Below, in pieces: positions 24,331-31,982 of a stretch of 31,982 bases of DNA. The stretch is from Clostridiaceae bacterium. GTDB taxonomy: Bacteria > Bacillota > Clostridia > Oscillospirales > Acutalibacteraceae. The notes beneath the pieces were generated by a model. The model was given only the letters and a program-made list of their open reading frames with translations. It was not told where the DNA came from and did no database searches. Within the stretch, counting starts at the first letter, position 1; each line of letters opens with the position of its first letter. Made by a program: the position numbers and the translations under genes. Location: positions 1 to 31,982 of the forward strand of contig CAJGCL010000005.1 in NCBI GenBank assembly GCA_904501675.1, read 5' to 3'.

Positions 24331-24371
24331 AAAATCAACCTCCGTGACGATATTGACGAATACTAAGTGCT

Positions 24372-24665
24372 CTAAGATTCCTGTTCTTCAAGTTCCTTAA
24401 TAAGCCAATAATATTTATTCTTAACCTCACCATTGCCTCCCAACTTTACGTATTTATCTCCCGCCTTAATTCTTTCCGACAGAGGCATATACGGAGACAT
24501 TATTTTAAGTTGCATAATAGACATATAGTTATCAAAAGAATGCTCGCTTTGTTCATCTGCCCAGATTTCCCACTTGCGAACAAATTTATATATTTTAACA
24601 GCTGTTGCTATAATAGTAGCTACTGCCGTAAAAAAAGACCCTATCAAAATAATTCTTTCAACCAT
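24372..24665 (-). CDS. Small phage membrane protein near the lysis cassette
   Basis: A 97-residue protein with one N-terminal membrane helix (about residues 5-28) followed by a charged cytoplasmic domain. The segment DKYVKLGGNGEVKNKYYWLIKEL near the C terminus, with its conserved GGNGEV, recurs in small proteins placed between tail fibre and holin genes of clostridial phages, as I recall. The function is not established; holin-associated or antiholin roles are possible. The ATG has only a distant GGCGGTGAG site. It lies 41 bases before the holin gene. Confidence 0.75.
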   Translation of the reverse strand: MVERIILIGSFFTAVATIIATAVKIYKFVRKWEIWADEQSEHSFDNYMSIMQLKIMSPYMPLSERIKAGDKYVKLGGNGEVKNKYYWLIKELEEQES

Positions 24666-24686
24666 TTTTTATTATTACTCACCGCC

Positions 24687-26753
24687 TTAATAAATCGTAC
24701 CTTTAAAAAAATCAAACCAACGGCTAACAACCATAGCTATACGTTTTGTACCTTCGGCGTTCGGGTGAACACCGTCTGTAGAAAAAACACCGTCTGTTGT
24801 ATTGAAATTATATTTATTAAATCCGCACTCATTAAGGTCTACAAAAGGAAGACCAAAATATTCTGCAATTTCTTTTGTTGCTGTTGCATAATCACTCATT
24901 TTATGTAGTCTCGACGGATTCGGTGCATAGAAGCCTAAGGTATTGTGCCACATACCCAACAGAACAAGTGTTGTATCTGTCTTTGCTGTTAAAATCTTAT
25001 CTATGATATAGGCATAAGCACCTTTGAAGGTTTCAATATTTTTGCTTTCAATATCTGACTCTGTGCCAATCGGAATATCAAACCCATAATCATTTGCACC
25101 ACCTAAAATTGTAACAACATCAGGAGCCTCATTTATAAGAACATTCAGTCTCTCATCATTACAGAAAGCCTTTTCTGTATTTTTAGGGTGGTAAGCAAGG
25201 GTGCTATAGCCCACACCCATATTGATATATTCAGGAATGTTATATCTTTCAACAAGATATTCTGTCCAACGCTTGACACCTATTGCATAATCAATACCTG
25301 CTCCAAGGGTGATACTATCACCATATGCAATAAACTTCTTGTTTATTGACCTATCTATTACACCCATATCTTTTAATGATATATCGTGTAAGCCATCAAA
25401 TACCGCATTGCCGATACTGATAGATTTCATAATACCTTTTGCTTTATTTTTGCCGAATTGTGCAGGAGCAAAATGATAAGTATTGATTGCAATATATTTG
25501 TCATTTTCCGTAGCAGTAAACACAAATCTGTTGTTTTTATCAAAATCAAGCTGTGAAACTGCAGATGCCTGTTGCACTACTCTGTTTACAACAAAATTTG
25601 CATCACACAAGAAAGCTAAATTGTAGTACTGTCCCACTTCTTCAAGACTTGGAATATGAAGCACATATTCCATACCACTTTCAAGAGGATATATTCCGTT
25701 TACATAACTTAGTGTTCCGCTATCTGTTCCCCAATGTGATTTAAGTGTTTCACCCACCACACCGTTATAAACCAAGTGATTTGTTCCGTTTTTCTGCGTT
25801 GAAATAAACTTCCTTGCATCAGGTATATTGACACATTTACTCTCTATTACGCCCTCACTTACAAGAGTTACGTGTGGTACAGAACTTCCGCTTGGTGTAT
25901 TCAAAGCAATATATTTTGCATTTTCGGGCATAGCATACATACCACCGAGCAAGTTAGATGAAGTCTGCGGTGCAACACTATACAAACTCAAGAAATCTCC
26001 ATCTACAACACAAGCCATACTATCACCCATAGCACCTGTGGTAATGTAATTAGATACCAGTATTCTATCGCCCTCGCTCACCTCAAACAAATAGCAATCG
26101 AAACCTCCATTGGCCACAAACTTTCCTGAATCTTTGTTATACCAAGACCCTATTTTGTGGCAAGGGAAATTTGTAGGCAAGTCTGTTGTAGTGCTTTCCT
26201 CTGCAATATTTTTTAGAAGATTTGTATAGGCACCATCATACTCTGCCTGACGAATAGTCTCATTTATATCAAATATCGTCTGCCTGTCAGTTTCGTTTGT
26301 TTTAAAAACAGACTTTCTTTCCGCCTCGTTATTCTGAATTTCCTCTTCGGTTTCCTTGATTCTTTCTTGAAGCTGATCATATTTCCCGACAATCATCTTA
26401 CAATACTGCTCATAAACACTTATTTCAGGAACAGCTTCTTCATTTATTTCCTCACTGAATGAACCCTGAGAAACATTGAAAATGGCAGTTCTGGGAGAAT
26501 ACATAATTTCCACTCCGTTCTCCCCCTCACGATAAGCATACACGCCTAAAACTGTTTTTCCTTTTTCAAGAGCAGGTATTATACATTTATTATCTATGAT
26601 AGGTACGGGTATATTATTAAAAATTGCAGTTACATTCAGCCCTTCAAAGCAGTCGGGCAAAACAAATTCACATTCGTTAACGCAAAACTCACCTGTATTT
26701 ATCACCGAATATTGGGAAATAACAACCGCATCCCTTGTGACCTCTACTACCAT
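24687..26753 (-). CDS. Phage tail fibre with C-terminal SGNH hydrolase
   Basis: A 688-residue tail protein. The N-terminal 110 residues are beta-rich and resemble the baseplate attachment part of receptor-binding proteins. Residues 142-174 contain three 11-residue coiled-coil repeats with Asn at 142, 153 and 164 and Arg at 146, 157 and 168. Residues 190-450 are beta-rich carbohydrate-binding-like domains. From 470 the SGNH/GDSL fold begins: Ser480 in AYGDSITLG, Gly in NMGVGYS, Asn554 in GGANDYG, and Asp660-His663 in STDGVHPN. Such domains deacetylate or deacylate surface polysaccharides, so the protein probably binds and trims the host glycan during adsorption. The ATG lies 12 bases after the preceding stop, with an AGGTG site. 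Confidence 0.87.
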   Translation of the reverse strand: MVVEVTRDAVVISQYSVINTGEFCVNECEFVLPDCFEGLNVTAIFNNIPVPIIDNKCIIPALEKGKTVLGVYAYREGENGVEIMYSPRTAIFNVSQGSFSEEINEEAVPEISVYEQYCKMIVGKYDQLQERIKETEEEIQNNEAERKSVFKTNETDRQTIFDINETIRQAEYDGAYTNLLKNIAEESTTTDLPTNFPCHKIGSWYNKDSGKFVANGGFDCYLFEVSEGDRILVSNYITTGAMGDSMACVVDGDFLSLYSVAPQTSSNLLGGMYAMPENAKYIALNTPSGSSVPHVTLVSEGVIESKCVNIPDARKFISTQKNGTNHLVYNGVVGETLKSHWGTDSGTLSYVNGIYPLESGMEYVLHIPSLEEVGQYYNLAFLCDANFVVNRVVQQASAVSQLDFDKNNRFVFTATENDKYIAINTYHFAPAQFGKNKAKGIMKSISIGNAVFDGLHDISLKDMGVIDRSINKKFIAYGDSITLGAGIDYAIGVKRWTEYLVERYNIPEYINMGVGYSTLAYHPKNTEKAFCNDERLNVLINEAPDVVTILGGANDYGFDIPIGTESDIESKNIETFKGAYAYIIDKILTAKTDTTLVLLGMWHNTLGFYAPNPSRLHKMSDYATATKEIAEYFGLPFVDLNECGFNKYNFNTTDGVFSTDGVHPNAEGTKRIAMVVSRWFDFFKGTIY

Positions 26754-26764
26754 ATATCAACACC

Positions 26765-27961
26765 TCACTTATACTTTTTATACATTGCTTTAAGGTACTC
26801 TGTATACTTTCCTTTATAGGCCTGCATATATGCTGTACTAGACTTAAATTGGGTTTCAGTAAGAATATTTGCAACTCCTGTACGAGCGTAAAACTCTTTA
26901 TATGTAGTGGGATAAATTGCAACCTCACCTGCTGATTCTCCCTTGGATTTTCCTGATGATCCCGATGTTCCTGAAGAATATGCTTTCTGTCGTGCAAGAG
27001 CATATTCTCTATCTTCGTTTGCCTGGTCGCGCTGGGCTTCTGCCTTTTTAAAAGCAAGTTCTTTTTCAAACTCTTCTCTATCCAAAGCATCCTTATATTG
27101 CTTGAAGGCATAGTCTCTGTCGTTTTCCCAGCTTTCCACCTCTTTAGCAAAAGCATCCAATTCGCTGTCCGACATATTTGATAGTTTACGAAGAAGATAA
27201 TCACCATCTTCATAATATCGTTCAAGCTCCTGAAGATATTTCTCGTAGTCATCCCCTTCAAGATTTCTCAGAAGCTGGGCATCCTTCATCAGAGTATCAC
27301 CTTTATATTTATACTCTTCAAATGCTCTGTCTCTTAAATCAAGAGCAATATCATTAAGCTGTGTAAGATACTCGTCATAAACCTGCTGTCCCGCAACCTG
27401 TGCGTAGGAATTATTGTAACCCCCTGTAAGAGCAGCACTGTTCCCAACCGTATCCATCATTGCCTTTTTGCCACCCAACATATATAGCTCCTTATATTGC
27501 TCGTATAGCGGGTCAGCGCTCATACTATATTTGAACTCTTCACGATTCAGAATACTTCCAAGGATTTCATCAATCCTTTCGGAGTATTTACTTTTATATT
27601 CATCGGGACTGTTTTTCTCCCAGTTTTTCAAAGACTGCTCAGCAGATAACACTGCCTGGCTTTTCTCATATTGCGGTTTCGGCGCAGAAAAATTGTTTAT
27701 CGAGTTTACCGAAGAATTTTTGTTGTTTGTTGTGGGACTTTTAGGTGCAGTATTTAACGCTCCCCATGTATTTTTACCAACTATACCGTCAACACTGAGA
27801 CCTTTCTTCTTCTGATAATCACGTACCGCTGCCTGGGTTTTACTACCGAACTGACCGTCAACCGCTAAAGAGTAGCCCTCTTCGTTAAGTTTTTTCTGAA
27901 GTTTTCTAACGTCATCCCCTGATGAGCCGTATGAAATTGTTTTATATGCTATGTAAATCAC
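26765..27961 (-). CDS. Phage structural protein with PG_binding_1 domain and coiled coil
   Basis: A 398-residue protein. Residues 9-68 are a PG_binding_1 domain (YGSSGDDVRKLQKKL, VDGQFGSKTQAAV, LSVDGIVGKNTW). A Ser/Asn/Pro linker follows (69-100). About 100-340 is charged and helical, with the motif ALTGGYNNSYAQVAGQQVYDEYL near 175-197 and a long series of Tyr/Arg/Asp-rich segments. A Gly/Ser linker near 335-350 precedes a short C-terminal domain. No hydrolase motif is seen. The frame opens after a stop at GTG 27961, which has AAAGG directly against it; ATA three codons later has that site 9 bases away, so the true start is uncertain. Located between tail genes, it is probably a virion part that contacts peptidoglycan. 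Confidence 0.7.
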   Translation of the reverse strand: MIYIAYKTISYGSSGDDVRKLQKKLNEEGYSLAVDGQFGSKTQAAVRDYQKKKGLSVDGIVGKNTWGALNTAPKSPTTNNKNSSVNSINNFSAPKPQYEKSQAVLSAEQSLKNWEKNSPDEYKSKYSERIDEILGSILNREEFKYSMSADPLYEQYKELYMLGGKKAMMDTVGNSAALTGGYNNSYAQVAGQQVYDEYLTQLNDIALDLRDRAFEEYKYKGDTLMKDAQLLRNLEGDDYEKYLQELERYYEDGDYLLRKLSNMSDSELDAFAKEVESWENDRDYAFKQYKDALDREEFEKELAFKKAEAQRDQANEDREYALARQKAYSSGTSGSSGKSKGESAGEVAIYPTTYKEFYARTGVANILTETQFKSSTAYMQAYKGKYTEYLKAMYKKYK

Positions 27962-27986
27962 CCTTTCTTAAGTAATTTATTTTCAC

Positions 27987-29783
27987 TCAATTTTCCACAA
28001 AATGCTCGTCATAATCTGCAACATAAATACCGCTTATATAGATATAAGTTCCTGCAGGGACATCAACCGATGACCTGAATATCACATCTCCTGTTTTATA
28101 CACAACACCCGATACACTGACGCCACCGCTTTCATAATTTGCAAGGCAACTCAACGGCATAAACATAGCCGGTGGTTTATCGGGTATATGGGCAATAATA
28201 TGGGTAGTGCCTGCATTTAACAATTGACTTGTTTTTACTCTGAGCCTTACAATGCAGCTTTTTATACATGGATAGTATTTGACATAGCCCAACAAATCCT
28301 GTGTATTCGTATTACAAGTACAAGCAACATTCTCCCAATTCATTTCACCTTTTATTTCCACATTACCATCAACATTAAGATTCCAACCAACACTAAGCTC
28401 GTTATCCTTTTCAGAAAACTTACCAAAAGCCGCACCTTTTCCACCCCGCCTGATGTTGAAAGGAATATGGCCTGCCGACACTGTACGTATGACCTGAATA
28501 CCTGTTTTAGTTATTCCATCGGTAATCGTAAAACGCACAAACGAAGATGAATTCACCGATATGTTCCCACTACCGAAAACACTCGGATTAGCTGTAATGG
28601 TTTTCGGAGTACTGTATTGAGAGTCATTTGGTGTTTTATACTGAACTGAAAGTTGAGCCCTATTTTTAGAATTTACGGAACTGTAATTCAGCTTATACTT
28701 TACAAACAGATTTTCTCCATATGCACTTTCATTACCTTCTGAATCACATCTAAAAAGCTCAGTTATTTCAACAGATGGTGGCGTATAAGAGTTAACTTTA
28801 ATTGTAGTTGTCTTTACTGTTAACAAACCGCGGGTATCTCTTACCGCTACAGTAACAGTTAATTCACCTGCTTCCGAAAGATTAAATGTTGCAGGTAGCT
28901 GCCTTATAGAAACAGAGCCTACAGTAATAGTTACCGCCGCAAGGCTTGCGCCGAATTTAAAGTTAAGTCCATCAGGGTTTATCGTAACTTTACTTATTCC
29001 CTGTACATATTCACCCCAATCGGACGGAACTCCATTATCAACTCTGGTTAAACCAATTGAAAACTCAGGCTTATATTTATCTGTTGCAGGCACAACAAGA
29101 GTCAATTTGTATGTATTGACGCCGATTTTAGTGCTACCGTTATACGTTTCAACAGAAACATTAACAGTACCTTTTGAGGCATTATTGAGTCCATAAAGCC
29201 ACTGATCCGGAACAGAAATTTCTGCACTGAGAACACCTGAATTCAGTCCAAGATAAGAGGAATAAGAGCCTAAACTCCATAAAATTCTATGGCTGAAGGA
29301 AGCGACCGCGGGAGTTACTGTTGCAATAACAGAAGAACCAGGATTAATTGTAGTTGACGAAAAAGAAAGAGATGATTTTCTGGAAATTACAGTACAGTTA
29401 AAAACACCAGAAGCAGAGCCCGAAGAAAGAGTGGAGTTACTCATTGTGAATTCACCGCTGACACTCAGCGATAACGAGCCATCATTACCATGAGCAACAT
29501 CACCTGTCCAATTGGCAAGAAGAACCTTTGCGCTATTACGAGTGTCAATTTTAAGATTCTTACTGACAACAACATTACCGCCTACAGTAATTTTTGCAGT
29601 ATTCTGTTCCTCGTATAAGTTATACGCAGAATCGCTGTACCCATCATTTCTTTTAAGATATAGCTTTACAGTAACATTACTCAGATTACTGTCAATATTT
29701 TGAGAATTCTGCGTTACATTCAACCATAAATCATATTTTGATGAAGAGCTGCCTTTGCAGCTGCCATAAAAATTAATTGCCAT
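27987..29783 (-). CDS. Siphovirus tail protein, DUF859-like
   Basis: A 598-residue beta-rich protein. The N terminus MAINFYGSCKGSSSSKYDLWLNVTQNSQNIDSN-type start, repeated Ig-like beta modules through about residue 450, and the late segment NIRRGGKGAAFGKFSEKDN followed by LSVGWNLNVDGNVEIKG match the DUF859 family of phage minor tail proteins. The C-terminal 110 residues look like a receptor-facing beta domain. The ATG has several GGAGGTG/AGGTGG sites immediately before it, and the gene overlaps the upstream tail gene by 11 bases. It is part of the tail-tip module. Its molecular role is not known beyond virion structure. Confidence 0.85.
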   Translation of the reverse strand: MAINFYGSCKGSSSSKYDLWLNVTQNSQNIDSNLSNVTVKLYLKRNDGYSDSAYNLYEEQNTAKITVGGNVVVSKNLKIDTRNSAKVLLANWTGDVAHGNDGSLSLSVSGEFTMSNSTLSSGSASGVFNCTVISRKSSLSFSSTTINPGSSVIATVTPAVASFSHRILWSLGSYSSYLGLNSGVLSAEISVPDQWLYGLNNASKGTVNVSVETYNGSTKIGVNTYKLTLVVPATDKYKPEFSIGLTRVDNGVPSDWGEYVQGISKVTINPDGLNFKFGASLAAVTITVGSVSIRQLPATFNLSEAGELTVTVAVRDTRGLLTVKTTTIKVNSYTPPSVEITELFRCDSEGNESAYGENLFVKYKLNYSSVNSKNRAQLSVQYKTPNDSQYSTPKTITANPSVFGSGNISVNSSSFVRFTITDGITKTGIQVIRTVSAGHIPFNIRRGGKGAAFGKFSEKDNELSVGWNLNVDGNVEIKGEMNWENVACTCNTNTQDLLGYVKYYPCIKSCIVRLRVKTSQLLNAGTTHIIAHIPDKPPAMFMPLSCLANYESGGVSVSGVVYKTGDVIFRSSVDVPAGTYIYISGIYVADYDEHFVEN

Positions 29784-30735
29784 CTATCCACCTCACCTCC
29801 AGACCGTTTGATGTTGTATCAAAAAGGAAATAACCCTGTGATGAGTTACCTATTCTCAGGTAATCAAGCACATCTGCATTTGTAATAAACAGGCTACTAC
29901 CCGAAATATATGCCACCTCGCTTGCGCCCTGATAAAAAGAAAGCCGGTCATTAGTGAAACGTGCTTTAATATTGCTATCGCTTCTGCCGATTTCTATACC
30001 GTAAACATTTTCCTCCAGCTCGCCACGACGAATGTACACATCCAAATCACTAACCAATTCACTGACAACACCGCCAACGGAACTGATATCCTGAGATAAA
30101 AGAGCAATATCTTCCGAGAAATTTTCAGTTATGTTTTTCTCCGTCTGCGTTATCTGAGAGGATATTCTGTTTTCATGCTCGACTCCATCTGTTTTTGAGT
30201 AATACTGAGATTCCACCTGAGAAATAATAGCATCCGCCTGTACTGCAATTTCACTTCTTGCTGTATTTTTAAAACTCTCTAAATCAGCTTTTACTTCATC
30301 AGTGTTTTCACTGAGAATTGCAATGCGCTCTGACGTCTGTTGAATGACAGTATCAACGGAATTTTTATATTCCCCGTGTTCGCTTTTAGTAAGATAATCT
30401 GCAGAAACCGTACCCAGAATTTCGGTTTTGCTTCTTTCTAAAGCAGATGTATAAGAGCTTTCTATTTCTCCTGCTGTTCTTATAATTTCTTCTTTAAGCT
30501 CATTAAATCTTTTTATGCTCTGCGCTTTAAGTTTTACTGCGTCATTATTACCTTTTTCTTTAGTAGCAGTTATCTCTTTTTTCACAGAGATGATTTCATT
30601 GGCGCTTTGGTCTGCAAGAGCAAAGGATAGCGTTTCATTTAACTCCTGCAGATAGTTTTTCAAAAGTAAAAATCTGTTATCGGAAGAGTATTTTGAAGAC
30701 GTAATGTTAGGAACAGATAAATTTAAATCATACAT
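29773..30735 (-). CDS. Phage tail protein with long coiled coil, gp58-like
   Basis: A 320-residue protein. Residues about 25-230 are mostly alpha-helical with heptad-like spacing and recurrent Thr/Ser-Glu segments (ISQVESQYYSKTD, ISSQITQTEKNI), typical of trimeric tail rods. The C-terminal GIEIGRSDSNIKARFTNDRL, YISGSSLFITNADV and LRIGNSSQGYF match the end of gp58-like tail tip proteins of Firmicute phages. The ATG at 30735 is chosen over GTG 30744: AGGA lies 10 bases before the ATG but would touch the GTG. It overlaps the upstream gene by 8 bases. It probably links the tail tip to the fibres. Confidence 0.82.
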   Translation of the reverse strand: MYDLNLSVPNITSSKYSSDNRFLLLKNYLQELNETLSFALADQSANEIISVKKEITATKEKGNNDAVKLKAQSIKRFNELKEEIIRTAGEIESSYTSALERSKTEILGTVSADYLTKSEHGEYKNSVDTVIQQTSERIAILSENTDEVKADLESFKNTARSEIAVQADAIISQVESQYYSKTDGVEHENRISSQITQTEKNITENFSEDIALLSQDISSVGGVVSELVSDLDVYIRRGELEENVYGIEIGRSDSNIKARFTNDRLSFYQGASEVAYISGSSLFITNADVLDYLRIGNSSQGYFLFDTTSNGLEVRWIDGN

Positions 30736-31982
30736 CCAAATCACTTCCTGACTCAGTTATTCTGGAAATACTGATAATTTTCACGTTACCTATACCTGTT
30801 ATTCTTACGCGCATGTGGTCGCACCGAGGCGTTATAAACGGAATTGAAAATGAGCCTGTTTTATCAATAACTGTTTCATATTTATTTTCCCATTTACCGC
30901 TACTGTTGTATTCAAAAAACACCTTTACACGAGCACCTTTTTCACCTATAGCTCTTATACGAATATTGGAATAATACTTATTCTCCGGCAGTTCCAATCC
31001 CCACAATGCACTTTCAACACACCAGAAAAATTCATCCTCAACGGTGTAACCCTGCAAATCTCCAAGGAAATTGCCATATTTGTTAACACTATCAATTAAC
31101 CCTAATTTATTTGTCCCTCCCTCAGACACAATAAAATACAAATTAAGGTTATTTGTTGCAAATTCCCGGATATTGAATACTCCTTCTCTATGCCACACTG
31201 CTTTTTCTTCATCATAAACAAAAAGGAGTCTCTTACCGTTAATATCTGTCATACAAATATAGTATTTGTTACCTAGTCCGCCAGCCACCGCATCTGTGTA
31301 ATATGCTTGACCAAGAGCTTGAGATACATCAACAGGGATCCCTCCCTCGTAGGAGCACACGCCGTTAGGTGATTTATAATAAAGAGTTTCGTTAAGCTTA
31401 CAAATAGATTTATGACTACCCTTTTGAACACCTCGAATGTAAGATGTTGTTATCGTATATGGCGGATTATGCCCATAAACTTTGTGAACACAGTTCTCTT
31501 TGAAGAAAAGAACATATCCTCTGTAGCTTACCGCACCTGTAAAATCGCCGTCGGTACCTACTGTTGCTGCATAACTATCTGTAGAGATACCCATATACGT
31601 AAAGAAATTGGTAGGATCGCCTAATTTAGACGCAAAAATTTCATTAGTTTCAGATGAGCAGCCCCACAATCTGTTACCGCTTTCGCAAACAAAATCTAAT
31701 GATGGTAATTTCCTTTCTACAGTAAATGGATTTTCAATAGTAACATTTTTATCAAGTATTCCGGCAATAACAATAAAGTTATCACCCTTGTGGTAAATAA
31801 TGTGGGTACCATCTGCACCAATACTATTGAAGCCACTCAGAGTTACACCATCAAATTCGTTGAAATTACCACCAATTCCATTACAGGTAATTCTTATAAA
31901 TTTATCTTCTATTTCTACCCAACTCTCAATATCTGACGAATATTGTTTCAACATATGAGCAGAAAGTGATGTATCAACCCAC
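30728..31982 (-). CDS. Phage structural protein, beta-propeller-like, 5' end outside window
   Basis: The frame is open to the window edge, with WVDTSLSAH before the first ATG (31954), so the gene starts to the right; about 417 residues are visible. The sequence is beta-rich and has recurring Trp/Tyr-Gly strands such as FVCESGNRLWGCS, VSYRGYVLFFKENCVHKVYG, ETLYYKSPNGVCSYEG and RLLFVYDEEKAVWHREG, the pattern of beta-propeller blades seen in tail-needle or DNA-stabilising proteins such as P22 gp10. That comparison is by pattern only. The last 100 residues form a separate beta domain. Position before the tail fibre genes supports a virion role. Identity of the exact protein is uncertain. Confidence 0.6.
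   Translation of the reverse strand, partial: WVDTSLSAHMLKQYSSDIESWVEIEDKFIRITCNGIGGNFNEFDGVTLSGFNSIGADGTHIIYHKGDNFIVIAGILDKNVTIENPFTVERKLPSLDFVCESGNRLWGCSSETNEIFASKLGDPTNFFTYMGISTDSYAATVGTDGDFTGAVSYRGYVLFFKENCVHKVYGHNPPYTITTSYIRGVQKGSHKSICKLNETLYYKSPNGVCSYEGGIPVDVSQALGQAYYTDAVAGGLGNKYYICMTDINGKRLLFVYDEEKAVWHREGVFNIREFATNNLNLYFIVSEGGTNKLGLIDSVNKYGNFLGDLQGYTVEDEFFWCVESALWGLELPENKYYSNIRIRAIGEKGARVKVFFEYNSSGKWENKYETVIDKTGSFSIPFITPRCDHMRVRITGIGNVKIISISRITESGSDLDV

Larger units (their letters stand above)
23393..31982 (-). mobile_element. Prophage late module (tail and lysis genes), continues past right edge
   Basis: Eight consecutive minus-strand genes, tightly packed and partly overlapping, carry phage structural and lysis functions in the usual order: structural protein, tail proteins, tail fibre, holin, endolysin. 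Head, packaging, replication, integrase and repressor genes are not in the window. The left boundary is placed at the endolysin stop because the next gene is a host-type secreted protein. No direct repeat or tRNA was seen there, so the true attachment site is not located. Confidence 0.88.

Noticed and set aside
26689..27261. 190-residue minus-strand frame overlapping the PG-binding phage gene
   Set aside because: It is another frame of the same region with a low-complexity basic translation, and it would overlap both neighbours.
23393..31982. Contractile tailocin or type VI-like system
   Set aside because: No sheath, baseplate gpJ/gpW or contractile motif is visible; the tail genes look siphovirus- or podovirus-like.

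Overview
The window looks like a piece of chromosome from an anaerobic, spore-forming gut Firmicute (class Clostridia, probably an Oscillospiraceae/Ruminococcaceae relative). The signs are AT-rich DNA, strong Gram-positive Shine-Dalgarno sites with many TTG and GTG starts, a spoIIGA-sigE sporulation pair, dockerin-type Ca-binding repeats on secreted proteins, and a BspA-like leucine-rich-repeat protein. No rRNA, tRNA, CRISPR array or insertion sequence was found, and there is no gene-free stretch over 300 bases.

Layout. 1-333: 3' end of a DUF308 membrane protein. 403-2645 (minus): phosphohexomutase behind a SAM methyltransferase. 2824-4359 (plus): secreted LCAT/lipase-like alpha/beta hydrolase. 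4408-8154 (minus): a 5'-deoxynucleotidase (YfbR type) behind a large GH38 alpha-mannosidase. 8351-9859 (plus): IMP dehydrogenase of the unusual Tritrichomonas-like type. 9924-10859 (minus): HSL-type esterase. 10941-12540 (minus): spoIIGA-sigE behind a probable Spo0A-controlled promoter, divergent from nagA (12662-13810, plus). 13871-16324 (minus): dockerin-bearing peptidoglycan hydrolase. 16442-17242 (minus): unknown membrane protein. 17314-18876 (minus): GPH/MFS sugar transporter. 19095-21409 (minus): polar amino acid ABC importer (binding protein, permease, ATPase). 21625-23391 (plus): YhhN-like membrane protein and an LRR-dockerin secreted protein.

From 23393 to the right edge all genes are on the minus strand. 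They form the end of a phage late module, read right to left: a probable beta-propeller structural protein (cut by the edge), a gp58-like coiled-coil tail protein, a DUF859 tail protein, a peptidoglycan-binding structural protein, an SGNH-hydrolase tail fibre, a small membrane protein, a phiLC3-type holin, and an amidase-SPOR endolysin. No integrase or attachment site is visible, and the endolysin stop lies one base from the stop of the LRR-dockerin gene.

How the genes work together (inference): the host part combines glycan scavenging and amino-sugar use (GH38, NagA, phosphohexomutase, GPH transporter), nucleotide metabolism (IMPDH, YfbR), amino acid uptake, wall turnover and sporulation control. 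Several transcription units have clear sigma-A type promoters, and intrinsic terminators separate most units. Nine start codons were placed inside the longest open frame using the ribosome binding site, and one of these (the GPH transporter, TTG) is also supported by the promoter position.
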